This document shows positions 1-8,796 of a DNA stretch of 64,000 nt, one piece after another. How positions within the stretch are numbered: the first letter of the stretch is position 1; the number at the start of each line of letters is the position of its first letter. The position numbers and the translations under genes are program-made. The stretch comes from Saprospiraceae bacterium (GTDB lineage Bacteria > Bacteroidota > Bacteroidia > Chitinophagales > Saprospiraceae), in the NCBI GenBank assembly GCA_028282725.1, contig JANQHF010000126.1, positions 1-64,000 on the forward strand, read 5' to 3'. Under the pieces are notes generated by a model. That model was not told the DNA's origin. It saw nothing but the letters and a program-made list of their open reading frames with translations, and searched no databases.

Positions 1-9
1 CTTTAATGA

Positions 10-756
10 ATGATCACCCTCCTCCGCCGAATGCGCAGAAACCTGATCCATTCAAATAACACTAGAAAGTATATTCTATATGCCCTTGGAGAAATCGCAT
101 TGGTCGTCATTGGAATTTTACTGGCCCTTCAGATCAACAATTGGAATGAGGATCGAAAAAACCGGAATTTAGAACGCTCTACTCTGGTTGAAATCAGAAG
201 TTCGATCAACGAGGAAATTGATCTTTTCAAAAAAGAAATTCAATATCAAAAGTCTCTCGGGGACGTTTCCATCTTCTTATTGGATCATATCAAATCCGGA
301 CAAGCCTATGAACCAAAATTGGATACCTTATGGGAAAAAACTGCCCGGTTTTATTGGCCAGTGTTCAACAGAGTGGCCTTCGATCTGCTGGAATCCCGGG
401 GTATCGATTTGATCAGGAATGATCATCTGAGGAATGAAATTGTTCAACTTTTTAATGCTCACCAGGAGGATCTTCACAATAGTATAAGAATAGCGCAAAA
501 ATTCAGCGATCGATATATTGAGGATTTGTTTGATCGTTTTTCTAATCCTATTACTGCAGATTTTGGCAATGAATTCAGTTACAAACAAGAAGTACTCACG
601 CCCATTAATTATAACGAATTAATACAGGATTCGGTATTTATCAACAAATTAGGGCATAGCATAAAAGTTCGATATCGTATGTCCCAACTTGTCGGCGACT
701 ATATAGAAAAGGCAGAGGAAGTCATGGAAATCATTGATGCTGAATTATCTCAGTAA
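10..756 (+). CDS. DUF6090 family membrane-anchored protein
   Basis: This 248-residue protein has the family's hallmark N-terminus: a basic stretch with RRMRRN, then a single membrane helix starting at KYILYALGEI and ending in LLALQINNWNE at about residues 22-46. The rest is a charged, largely helical domain. DUF6090 proteins are common in Bacteroidota, often in tandem, and have no established function. The start fits the usual family length and places the basic residues before the helix. An ATG four bases upstream is in another frame. The gene lies at the window edge, so whether a tandem paralogue precedes it is unknown. Family assignment is confident; function is not known. Confidence 0.85.
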   Translation: MITLLRRMRRNLIHSNNTRKYILYALGEIALVVIGILLALQINNWNEDRKNRNLERSTLVEIRSSINEEIDLFKKEIQYQKSLGDVSIFLLDHIKSGQAYEPKLDTLWEKTARFYWPVFNRVAFDLLESRGIDLIRNDHLRNEIVQLFNAHQEDLHNSIRIAQKFSDRYIEDLFDRFSNPITADFGNEFSYKQEVLTPINYNELIQDSVFINKLGHSIKVRYRMSQLVGDYIEKAEEVMEIIDAELSQ

Positions 757-828
757 ATCTGCGGATCCACCAGACTTTGGCATATCCATGAGAATTCACA
801 TTTTTTCACCATATTTAGTATCATTAAA

Positions 829-3800
829 ATGCAACCAACTATGAAACGAATCAGTCTACTCTTTCCAATCCTGATCATTGTATTTTTCCTTGTAATCTCG
901 AGCAATCAAAACTCCATTTTTGCTCAGGAACTGACGAAAGAGCAAATGAGTCAGCTCAAATTTCGTCACGTAGGTCCGATCGGCAATCGAATTATTTCAG
1001 TTGCCGGAATACCGGGAGATCCCATGACTTATTTTGTGGGAGCAGCATCAGGTGGAATATGGAAAACCAAAGATGGAGGACTGAATTGGGCATCTATTTT
1101 TGATGATAAAAATGTTCATTCCATTGGCTCCCTGGCCATTGCACCTTCTGATTCGGAAGTAATATATGCGGGCACAGGGGAAAGTTCGATTCGTTCGAAT
1201 GTCTCTCTTGGAAATGGAGTGTGGAAATCCATCGACGGCGGGGAATCCTGGATGCACATGGGATTGGAAAATTCCGGAAGAATCGGCAGAATTGTGGTCC
1301 ATCCGGATGACCCCAATACAGCGTTTGCCGCAGTCCTCGGACATGGATATGCACCTCAGGAAGAAAGAGGTATTTGGAAAACAACAGATGGTGGGGAGAC
1401 ATGGAATCACGTCCTGTTTGTGGATAAAAACACAGGTGCATCTGATATTGAATTCAATCCGGCCAATCCTCGCATCCTTTATGCGGGAATGTGGCAATTG
1501 GAATTAAAGACATGGGTCAGGGTCAGTGGAGGTCCCGGCAGTGGTCTGTACAGATCTACGGATGGCGGTCAGACATGGAAGAAGCTTTCAGGTAGTGGTT
1601 TGCCCAAGAAACCGGTTGGCAAAATCGCCATTACCGTTACACCTGCCAATCCGGATCGCGTATATGCACTCATAGAGACGGGTGATGGAGTGCCTTATAA
1701 TGGGGAAGAAACGGAAAGTGGTGAATTATGGAGATCCGATGACAGGGGAAAGAATTGGAAGTTGATGAGCCACGACAGGAATATGGGAGGCAGGCAAGCT
1801 TATTATACGCATTGTGAAGCGGCTCCGGACAATGCCGATGTCATTTACTTTATGGCCTCCGGATTTTACACGAGTATTGATGGAGGAGCTTCTATAACAG
1901 CAGCTGCACGTCCTGATCAACCCAACTGGGACCATCATGCTATGTGGATCGATCCTACAGATTCCAAAAGAATGATTGTTGTGGGAGATGGTGGGTTGTC
2001 CATTTCTCAGAACAAGGGAAAATCCTGGTTGAGACAACAACTTGCTGTGGCTCAGTTATATCATGTGACTACTGATAATGCCGTTCCGTACAATGTTCTT
2101 ACGAACAGACAGGATGGCCCTGCTATGAAGGGGCCGAGCCGTAGCGGTACATCTGGACGTAGAGGTGGCATGATCCCAAATGGTCTGTGGTATGATATCG
2201 GAGGTGGAGAAAGTGGTTTTGCAACTGCCGATCCGACCGATCCGGATATCGTATGGTCGAGCGCCTCCGGACGAGGACCTCTGGGTGGTATCGTAACAAG
2301 GTATGACGAAAAGACCAGGCAATTCCGGTATGTTGAAGTATGGCCGGAACAAACCACCGGACATCCTGCCAGCGATGTCAAATATAGATTCCAATGGACC
2401 TTTCCACTTCTGATCTCCCCACATGACAACGAGACGATTTATGTGACCAGTCAGCATGTTCACAGGACGACCAATCGTGGTCAATCCTGGGAAGTGATTA
2501 GTCCTGACCTGTCATTGAATGATAAAGAGATGCAAGGATTTTCAGGAGGTTTAACCGGTGATAACATCAATGTTGAATATGCCAATGTCATCTATGCCTT
2601 TGACGAATCTCCTGTTGAGCAAGGAGTATTCTGGGCAGGTACGAATGACGGACTCGTCCACGTAAGTCGTGACAACGGTGCCACCTGGACGAATGTCACA
2701 GTCAATATTCCGGGACTGCCCGAATTGGGTGTAGTTCGAAATATCGATGCATCCAAATGGGATGCCGGCAAGGCCTATATATCAGTAGAATTTCATCAGG
2801 TCGGAAATTTTGAACCCTTTGCTTATAAAACTGAAGACTATGGAAATTCCTGGACTAAAATCGTTGATGGTATTCCCGTCGATCAGTTGAGCTATGTACG
2901 CCATATAAAGGAGGATCCTGTACGCCCGGGTCTGCTGTATCTGGGTACGGAAAATGCAATGTATGTCTCATTTAACGACGGGGCTTCATGGCAATCCCTG
3001 ATGACGAATCTACCTCCGGCACCCATGTATTGGATCGACATTCAGGAAAAATTTAATGATCTGGTAATCGGGACTTATGGAAGAGGCATCTGGATTATGG
3101 ATGATTTATCCCCGCTTCAACAGCTTACCGAAGAAATCTCCGAATCAGATGCCCATCTCTTTACACCTAAGGAAATGATCAGGTTCAGACCAGTGACCAA
3201 CATCATGCAATTTTTCCCCGAGCCACATTTTGGCACCGATCCAAAACCGGGAGGGGCTATCGATTACTGGTTGGCCGAGAAAAATGATTCCATCCGTCTG
3301 CATATCGCCAACTCATCAGGAGATACGATCCGGACATTGAAGCATAAAGGGAAAGAAGGCATCAACAGGGTGATGTGGGATTTTCTTGGAGAGCCATCAG
3401 ATGAAATCAAATTACTGACCAAACCGAGATATGCCGACTGGTTTCAATTAGACGATAATGGACAAAGAGATGCGGGAATTGGACGCATCCGCATACTTTC
3501 TCCACCAGGCACTTATACCGTACAATCCACGATCAAAGGGCAGGATTTTGCCAGAACTTTTGAACTGGTCAAAGACCCTAACTCAGAAGGTACACAAGAG
3601 GATATTGCGGCGCAACATGCCATCTTGAGCGACCTGCGGGCGGATATGAATAAAGTTGTTAAAATGATCAACGAGGTGGAAGGTGTGCGCAGACAATTAA
3701 TTGATCTTCAAAAAATTGCAGGTCCGGAACAAAAAAAGATAATTCAAAAAGAACTGAAGGCCCTTTCTTCCAAATTGGAGGATTTTGAAGGCAAGTTGTT

Positions 3801-4065
3801 CCAAACGAAAGTAACTGGTACCGGACAGGATGTAGTCAGGTGGCCTGTTCAATTGGCTGAGCGCATATTTTACCTCGCAAGCACAATTTGGAACGCCGAC
3901 TTCCCTCCGACCGATGCAAACATAGAAGTTCATGAAATCTTGAAGGATCGGATTACAAAGTACCAGGAAGAATTGGATGGCATAATGAATACCGATATAC
4001 CCAAATTTGCCGCCTTGCTAAACGAACATGGCATTGGTGCATGGGCTTATCGGATCAAACCTTAA
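829..4065 (+). CDS. Exported BNR/Asp-box repeat protein (sortilin/VPS10-like beta-propeller)
   Basis: The protein has 1,078 residues and a signal peptide (hydrophobic run ending near residue 32, after FAQ); translation may begin at the second Met (841), which places MKR directly before the hydrophobic core. About eleven Asp-box motifs of the form S/T-x-D-G-G-x-T/S-W follow, for example TKDGGLNW, SIDGGESW, TTDGGETW and STDGGQTW, up to about residue 725, consistent with one or two beta-propellers. The C-terminal third has a beta-rich domain and a helical segment (about 920-1060). This composition matches the large family called glycosyl hydrolase or VPS10-domain protein in Bacteroidota, but no glycosidase active site is evident. 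It is probably periplasmic or surface-exposed. A hairpin follows the stop codon. Confidence 0.85.
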   Translation: MQPTMKRISLLFPILIIVFFLVISSNQNSIFAQELTKEQMSQLKFRHVGPIGNRIISVAGIPGDPMTYFVGAASGGIWKTKDGGLNWASIFDDKNVHSIGSLAIAPSDSEVIYAGTGESSIRSNVSLGNGVWKSIDGGESWMHMGLENSGRIGRIVVHPDDPNTAFAAVLGHGYAPQEERGIWKTTDGGETWNHVLFVDKNTGASDIEFNPANPRILYAGMWQLELKTWVRVSGGPGSGLYRSTDGGQTWKKLSGSGLPKKPVGKIAITVTPANPDRVYALIETGDGVPYNGEETESGELWRSDDRGKNWKLMSHDRNMGGRQAYYTHCEAAPDNADVIYFMASGFYTSIDGGASITAAARPDQPNWDHHAMWIDPTDSKRMIVVGDGGLSISQNKGKSWLRQQLAVAQLYHVTTDNAVPYNVLTNRQDGPAMKGPSRSGTSGRRGGMIPNGLWYDIGGGESGFATADPTDPDIVWSSASGRGPLGGIVTRYDEKTRQFRYVEVWPEQTTGHPASDVKYRFQWTFPLLISPHDNETIYVTSQHVHRTTNRGQSWEVISPDLSLNDKEMQGFSGGLTGDNINVEYANVIYAFDESPVEQGVFWAGTNDGLVHVSRDNGATWTNVTVNIPGLPELGVVRNIDASKWDAGKAYISVEFHQVGNFEPFAYKTEDYGNSWTKIVDGIPVDQLSYVRHIKEDPVRPGLLYLGTENAMYVSFNDGASWQSLMTNLPPAPMYWIDIQEKFNDLVIGTYGRGIWIMDDLSPLQQLTEEISESDAHLFTPKEMIRFRPVTNIMQFFPEPHFGTDPKPGGAIDYWLAEKNDSIRLHIANSSGDTIRTLKHKGKEGINRVMWDFLGEPSDEIKLLTKPRYADWFQLDDNGQRDAGIGRIRILSPPGTYTVQSTIKGQDFARTFELVKDPNSEGTQEDIAAQHAILSDLRADMNKVVKMINEVEGVRRQLIDLQKIAGPEQKKIIQKELKALSSKLEDFEGKLFQTKVTGTGQDVVRWPVQLAERIFYLASTIWNADFPPTDANIEVHEILKDRITKYQEELDGIMNTDIPKFAALLNEHGIGAWAYRIKP

Positions 4066-4077
4066 AGTTTCGATATC

Positions 4078-4108
4078 AGGCTGACCGCGGCCTGTCCCTG
4101 GTCAGCCT
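4078..4108. terminator. Hairpin between convergent genes
   Basis: AGGCTGACC (4078-4086) and GGTCAGCCT (4100-4108) form a perfect 9-bp stem around a 13-nt loop. The stem starts 12 nt after the stop of the BNR-repeat gene and contains the stop codon of the opposing SDR pseudogene, so it could end transcription from both sides. There is no clear T-run. Confidence 0.5.
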
Positions 4109-4916
4109 GTGACCTTGACATTGAGCATTTCAGACATTCCAAAGGCAGAATAGATGCCATTGGTAACCTGATCCAGGTGATCATTATATTTCAAAATGTG
4201 ATCACCCATCCCCATGTTGTCCACCACCGTTCTGAAGGGTCGTTCACCAACAGGTGAATTGATCAGTCCGGGGATAGCATCTGCCACTTGTTGCGGATTC
4301 TGGGCCGGGTTGGGAGCCAGAGCACCTTCGAAACTCTCTAACATTTGTGCAGGCGCATTCAAATATTCGCCTTAGGCCTCATTCCTGCTTTTATCACTCG
4401 GTCTCAACAAGGCATCCATGAAAGAATGTGGCATAACCACCGGTTTCGGCAATTACGGACTCAATGCCAAAACCCGAAAGTTGGGATCTGTATCTTTCCG
4501 CCATCGCCTCAAGCGCCTATTTCGAAGCATTATAGGGACCGCAATATGGCATTGTAATCCATCCCAGCAAGCTGACACGTGAATCAGCAATCCGCTCCCC
4601 TGCTTTCTTAAATGAGGCAAGACAGCCCGGTTTACACGATGGACTCCGTATACATTGATATCAAATAATTTTTGAAAATCATCGATGGTAAAATGTTCAA
4701 GGAAACCAATCACTCCGGACCGGACAGAGTGTTCATTGGTTACATCCATATCAATGATATGGGCTCCGGCTGAAACAAACTCATCTGCTGTATTTTTATT
4801 CCTTCATTCCGGATCTCTCACAGTAGCGGCTACTTCATGACCCACCCCTAACAATGAATGAACGGTCAACTTTCCCAGACCCCATTTGCTCCGGTAACGA
4901 AAACTTTCTTTTTCAT
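4102..4916 (-). pseudogene. Decayed short-chain dehydrogenase/reductase (SDR)
   Basis: Three pieces of one SDR can be read in different frames. The N-terminus begins MKKKVFVTGANG and breaks by a one-base shift in the glycine-rich loop. The next piece (ending LGVGHEVAATVRDPE) runs into an in-frame TGA and then resumes with the segment AGAHIIDMDVTNEHS and the central DINVYGVHRVNRAVLP. The catalytic region near 4530 is shifted again: the YNASK-type motif can be recovered only by changing frame. The C-terminal third is intact from about 4362 to 4102. At least three independent lesions make this a pseudogene rather than a sequencing error. The related reductase gene upstream on the same strand ends 11 bp before its start, so the two were probably one operon. 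Confidence 0.8.
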
Positions 4917-4927
4917 ATTAATTCATA

Positions 4928-5572
4928 TTATAGTTTCATCAATTTAAAGGCATGTGTCCAGCGGTTCTCCTGAAATCCTGGAATACACCACAACATAGCC
5001 AGTGGTTCGATGGCCCTTGCCGCCTCTACTGCCCCCATATCCTCCGTCTCCCATCCAAATTGGTCAAGGATCGATCGAACATCCTTTTTGGCTGTTTCGT
5101 CATTTCCACAGATAAACATCGTAGGGGTGCTTTCAAATTCGGGGTTCACCATAAAAGCACTGCCAACGCAACTGAAGGCCTTGACAAAGCTGCTTTCAGG
5201 AAAAGCCTTTTGCAATTGTTCCATCAGCGACTCATTGGGTCCCGTGAAGTATTGAAGAACACCATTAACAGGAGGCGCTTCTTCAATTGGATTGGTCGCA
5301 TCGATAATGACTTTCGACGATAAGTCTTCGGGCTCCACTTTTTCGAGTACTGTTCGGGCCACTCTTCCTGCAACTGCCAGGACGAGAAGATCACCAAAGG
5401 ATGCCGTTTCCTCAACACTCCCTGCAGAAGCAGCATTCCCGGTTTCTTCAATCCAATCGGATAGCTGATCCGGATTTCGCGTCCCGAGCATTACCTCGTA
5501 ACCATGTTTGATAAATCCTCTGCCCAATGACTGGGCTACAACACCTGATCCTAGAATTCCAATTTTGTTCAT
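4928..5572 (-). CDS. NADP-binding oxidoreductase of the F420-dependent NADP reductase type
   Basis: This 214-residue protein opens with a Rossmann loop, MNKIGILGSGVVAQSLGRGF (GxGxxA/G type), followed by MLGTRNP, where an Arg after the second strand suggests NADP preference. The domain continues with the typical LAVAGRVA and VIIDATNPIEEAPP segments. Proteins of this family that lack the F420 partner are widespread and use NADP with unknown substrates. The gene is intact and is followed 11 bp downstream by the decayed SDR pseudogene on the same strand. Family assignment is good; the substrate is unknown. Confidence 0.8.
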   Translation of the reverse strand: MNKIGILGSGVVAQSLGRGFIKHGYEVMLGTRNPDQLSDWIEETGNAASAGSVEETASFGDLLVLAVAGRVARTVLEKVEPEDLSSKVIIDATNPIEEAPPVNGVLQYFTGPNESLMEQLQKAFPESSFVKAFSCVGSAFMVNPEFESTPTMFICGNDETAKKDVRSILDQFGWETEDMGAVEAARAIEPLAMLWCIPGFQENRWTHAFKLMKL

Positions 5573-5687
5573 CGATACCTATTTTTGAAATTGTGCAAAA
5601 AAAAATGCAGACTCAAACGGCACGGTCTCTCCTAAGCCGAACACCGGATAATCTTCTTCACTACCTTCCTTTGACGGATCTGATTTA

Positions 5688-5834
5688 TCAGGTTGGTCTG
5701 GTGGATAAGTGATAAGTACTATTCTTATTAACGCAATCCATCCGTTCCTGTCCTTCCAGGACTTTTTTATACTCATCAATCGGGATGAACACTCCTTCTT
5801 CATTTCCAATCCTGACAATAGTAAAAAGATTCAT
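5688..5834 (-). CDS. Possible short antitoxin-like protein or remnant
   Basis: A 48-codon frame encodes a peptide beginning MNLFTIVRIGNEEGVFIPI and continuing DEYKKVLEGQE. The pattern of a short beta-hairpin followed by a charged helix with P-x-x-EY/DEY resembles the N-terminus of small Bacteroidota antitoxin-like proteins, but the reading frame ends shortly after the helix and no toxin partner is visible. It could equally be a truncated remnant. The rest of 5573-6035 holds nothing else I can support apart from AT-rich sequence leading to the operator at 6036. Confidence 0.25.
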   Translation of the reverse strand: MNLFTIVRIGNEEGVFIPIDEYKKVLEGQERMDCVNKNSTYHLSTRPT

Positions 5835-6035
5835 AGTATTGGAAATAATGGATTTTTTTAATATTTCGAATAATGGTTGAGATCATTGTCTGGCAATAGA
5901 TATGAGAGTAACATCATGGAGTTCAAATTGTTTCTAAAGGAATGCGATGACGAATCAATCAATATTACATGATTCGGGGAACTCAGAATGAACGCCGGAT
6001 TTTTTGAAAACCAACGATTAAATGTTATTATAGTC

Positions 6036-6045
6036 TGTGATCACA
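6036..6045. promoter_or_regulatory. Regulon operator, copy 1 (TGTGATCACA)
   Basis: A perfect 10-bp palindrome lies 14 bp before the TTG start of the first cytochrome gene. The same palindrome recurs at 11128-11137 and 20808-20817, with a close variant at 14977-14986, each time just before genes of the same cluster. A TAGTCTG element at 6031-6037 overlapping it resembles the Bacteroidota -7 box (TAnnTTTG), so a bound protein would block initiation. The likely binder is the GntR/FCD regulator encoded at the end of this transcription unit. Confidence 0.7.
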
Positions 6046-6058
6046 ATTTATAATTCAA

Positions 6059-6898
6059 TTGAAGCTTTCCTGCATCGGATTACGAACCTTGATTATGACA
6101 ATACTGGCATTGGTATTCCTATTCGCTTGCAAAGAAAAACAGTCTGAAGCGGACTTAAAAGACATTGATTTCTACCTGGGATCGGAATCCGTGGCACTCA
6201 CCGGGGATGCTATCACACTAGACGTTCATGATCTTGAGATCTACGATGTGGAATATCACAAGGACAAAAGCTATCAGGCCTTTTTATTTGACGACGTTTT
6301 GAAGGCCGTCTTTGGGCAGGAGGTAAGTTCAGATCGATGGAACTCTGTATCATTCGTGGCTTTAGACGGATACAACGCCGTGATTGATAAGGACTTCTTT
6401 GGGCAGGGAGATGCCTTTTTGATTTTTCATGACAAAGAATACCCGGAATGGGAAGCCATTCCTGATCACGGTAATGAAACCGCTGCTCCCTACTACCTGG
6501 TTTGGACGGAAAAAGAAAAAATTCCTCAAAACGGCTACTCATGGCCATGGGGGATCAGCGAGATCGCACTGGTTAATATGGCAGAAGAATATACTCATGC
6601 CACTCCTGATTCAGGCAATGTAAGTACCGAAGTCTTTGCCGGCTACAAATTATTCATGAGACGATGTAACAGTTGCCACTCTCTGGGAGGGCAAGGAGGA
6701 TATATAGGACCGGATCTGAACGAACCTATGAACATATTGGAATACAGGACTGAAGAAATGGTGAGGATGTTTATCACGGAACCATCCAGCTTCAGAAGAG
6801 GACGTATGCCGGATTTCAAGGATTTGACATCAACTGAGGTAGATCAGTTGATCGGCTACCTTACTTATTTAAAAGATGAAAAAAATGCCCCAAGCTAA
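6059..6898 (+). CDS. Lipoprotein c-type cytochrome with an N-terminal molybdopterin-oxidoreductase-like domain
   Basis: The 279-residue protein starts at TTG; this start keeps the basic n-region of a lipoprotein signal with lipobox LFAC (Cys about residue 24). Residues about 30-170 resemble the beta-rich domain of SUOX-type molybdopterin oxidoreductases, with the segment DKSYQAFLFDDVL. A C-terminal cytochrome domain has one haem site, CNSCH, at about residue 203, and a distal RMPDF segment whose Met may be the axial ligand. It probably carries electrons at the outer face of the inner membrane or in the periplasm. A paralogue with the same layout closes the cluster at 28564-29436. It is the first gene of the unit that ends with the GntR regulator. 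Confidence 0.75.
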   Translation: MKLSCIGLRTLIMTILALVFLFACKEKQSEADLKDIDFYLGSESVALTGDAITLDVHDLEIYDVEYHKDKSYQAFLFDDVLKAVFGQEVSSDRWNSVSFVALDGYNAVIDKDFFGQGDAFLIFHDKEYPEWEAIPDHGNETAAPYYLVWTEKEKIPQNGYSWPWGISEIALVNMAEEYTHATPDSGNVSTEVFAGYKLFMRRCNSCHSLGGQGGYIGPDLNEPMNILEYRTEEMVRMFITEPSSFRRGRMPDFKDLTSTEVDQLIGYLTYLKDEKNAPS

Positions 6899-6920
6899 TA
6901 GGACAAGACATCTTACTGTT

Positions 6921-7433
6921 ATGAAGACATGTTTCATCATTCTCCTGATATTCATTCAGAGTGCACCATCTTCATCCCAAACGAGTAAGGAAGAAATCAG
7001 ATCAGTGATTAGTGAATTTCTAAAGTGTTGGGAGACAAACGACATTGAAACATTTGACAGGCTGCTTCATGACAGCGTTCTGTTTGCCTACCCAGGAGAT
7101 CGATTGAATAAATCGGAACTGCTTGACATGTTCAAAGTTTACCAGATGGAAAAGAAGGATATCAAAATATACCTGTGGGAGACTCTTCTATCAGACAGTA
7201 ACAGGTTTGCCTCGGCTTATCAATTTGCGGCAACCGATAGAGTCACCGGTAAAAGACAAGCTGTCGGTACCGGCATCGTCGGTGAGGTAAAGGATGCTAG
7301 AATCATCTTGTTCAAGGAATACTATGACGAAAGTGTATCCACCTTACAGTATCAGGGCAAGCTTCCGCTGGATGAAGGAATTGTAACCCCATGGCCCGCT
7401 TCTGTTTGGTTGAGACCTGAAACAATCGATTGA
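6921..7433 (+). CDS. Exported SnoaL/NTF2-like protein
   Basis: About 170 residues. I chose ATG 6921 because it begins a clear signal peptide (MKTCFIILLIFIQSAPSSSQ); an upstream in-frame ATG at 6876 would overlap the previous gene and add a non-signal leader. The mature part opens with a helix and the phrase FLKCWETNDIETFDRLLHDS, typical of the NTF2-like fold, where a small alpha/beta cone holds a ligand or acts as an isomerase, dehydratase or binding protein. No catalytic Asp/His pair can be assigned with certainty. The neighbouring gene encodes a second exported NTF2-like protein, starting one base after this stop codon. Confidence 0.7.
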   Translation: MKTCFIILLIFIQSAPSSSQTSKEEIRSVISEFLKCWETNDIETFDRLLHDSVLFAYPGDRLNKSELLDMFKVYQMEKKDIKIYLWETLLSDSNRFASAYQFAATDRVTGKRQAVGTGIVGEVKDARIILFKEYYDESVSTLQYQGKLPLDEGIVTPWPASVWLRPETID

Positions 7434-7434
7434 C

Positions 7435-7980
7435 ATGAATATAAAAAGGATAACAGTTGCACCTTTTCTCACATTGCTGACCAGCGTTGTGCTTCTTCCG
7501 CTCATGACCATTGCACAGCATGAAACAGAGGGCACTTCGGCAAATATTGCTGAAACCTGGGTTGCGACCTGGGGCGATAAATGGTACGAACGCTATCATG
7601 AAAACGTCGATGCCCAATATCCCGGAGGACGATCCAATTTGTTTCACGACCAGTATATACAGGAAGCCCTCAGGAATATGAAAGACGAGGCCTGGATAGA
7701 CTGGAAGATCACTAATCGTCACTATCTCTTTGACAATGAATGGTTTGCGGCAGAATGGTTTTATCAATCCACCCAGGAATCTACTGGAATTGTCCAAAGA
7801 GAAAGCACTTTGGCATTTGGTAAGATAGTGGATGACCATTTGATTTACTGGATTGAATATTTTGATGATAAAGTCGGTGAATATCAGATGATCAATGCCA
7901 TGAAATTATTTAACATGGAAAAAGAATTGCCATTTCCATGGCCTGAAAATACTGTCCTGAGAAAAAAATACAGGCCATAA
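7435..7980 (+). CDS. Second exported NTF2-like protein
   Basis: This 181-residue protein has a signal peptide (MNIKRITVAPFLTLLTSVVL, cleaved near IAQ) and a mature domain with alternating helices and strands: the helical YERYHENVDAQYP segment, a central WKITNRHYLFDNEWFAAEWFYQ strand pair and a C-terminal ENTVLRKKYRP tail. The fold is best read as NTF2-like. It shares the terminal PWP motif with the preceding gene product (TPWPASVWL there, PFPWPENTVL here), so the two may be distant paralogues acting on one ligand. It sits between the first NTF2-like gene and the SDR with only a few bases of spacing, so it is in the same operon. Confidence 0.6.
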   Translation: MNIKRITVAPFLTLLTSVVLLPLMTIAQHETEGTSANIAETWVATWGDKWYERYHENVDAQYPGGRSNLFHDQYIQEALRNMKDEAWIDWKITNRHYLFDNEWFAAEWFYQSTQESTGIVQRESTLAFGKIVDDHLIYWIEYFDDKVGEYQMINAMKLFNMEKELPFPWPENTVLRKKYRP

Positions 7981-7990
7981 AAAAACAGCT

Positions 7991-8773
7991 TTGATGAGTG
8001 TACGAAGAAAAACGGCATTGGTAACAGGAGGTGCACAAGGAATTGGCCTGGCCATATGCGAACGTCTGGCCGGAGGTGGCTCAGCTGTGGTAATTGCAGA
8101 CCTGAATGCAGAAAAGGCAAAAGAGGCGTCTGAGGCACTTACACGCTCTGGCTCCAGGACAATGGCTGTGAAAATGGATGTTTCAGATGAAAAAAGTATT
8201 CAGGTTGCGATCGACAGAATAGTCAGTAAATTTGGGACGGTTGACATCCTCGTGAACAATGCCGGAGTCTATAAGAGCACTCCACTGGTTAATGAATCCT
8301 CTACGTCCAATTGGAAATTGTGCCTGGATGTCATGCTGACCGGTTCATTCATGGTCGCCAGGGCTGTAGCTCCAATGATGATTGATAAGGGATGGGGAAG
8401 AATCGTCAACCTGGGATCGCTCATGAGTCATAATGCCTTTGGAGAGGATGCGGCGTACTGTGCTGCCAAAACGGGCATGCTCGGTTTGACCCGGTCATTA
8501 TCAGCAGACCTTGCGAGATACAATATTTGTGTCAACACTATATGTCCGGGAAATATTCTGACAGATATGCTCAGAAACACCGCGACTGCAATAGAAAGTC
8601 GTGACGGACTTGTACCCGGTTCCTGGCTGAGAGAACAGGGAGCCAGAATTCCGATGGGTCGGCTTGGACAACCTGAAGATGTGGCCAAGGCTGTTGCTTT
8701 TTTCTGCGGTGATGAAGCCGCATATATAACCGGACAAACCTTGCATGTAAATGGCGGTCAATATTATCAATAA
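7991..8773 (+). CDS. Classical SDR family NAD(P)-dependent oxidoreductase
   Basis: The 260-residue protein carries the full classical SDR set: TGGAQGIG at residues 12-19, Asp at the end of strand two (VIADLN, pointing to NAD), NNAG near 90, Ser in the NLGSLMS segment and the YxxxK pair in YCAAKTG near 155. The C-terminal GQTLHVNGG is typical of FabG-like and sugar/secondary-alcohol dehydrogenases. It would oxidise or reduce a hydroxyl/keto group of a pathway intermediate in the cytoplasm. It is followed 23 bp later by the regulator gene. Specificity cannot be read from the sequence. Confidence 0.85.
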   Translation: MMSVRRKTALVTGGAQGIGLAICERLAGGGSAVVIADLNAEKAKEASEALTRSGSRTMAVKMDVSDEKSIQVAIDRIVSKFGTVDILVNNAGVYKSTPLVNESSTSNWKLCLDVMLTGSFMVARAVAPMMIDKGWGRIVNLGSLMSHNAFGEDAAYCAAKTGMLGLTRSLSADLARYNICVNTICPGNILTDMLRNTATAIESRDGLVPGSWLREQGARIPMGRLGQPEDVAKAVAFFCGDEAAYITGQTLHVNGGQYYQ

Positions 8774-8796
8774 CAGTCAGAGATAAAAATTAAAAA

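Noticed and set aside
1048..2484. Long antisense frames inside the BNR-repeat gene
   Set aside because: They mirror repetitive codons of a protein with strong repeats, have no start context and resemble no family.
4190..4206. TGTGATCACC resembling the regulon operator
   Set aside because: It lies inside the SDR pseudogene's former coding region, not near a gene start, and has an imperfect right half.
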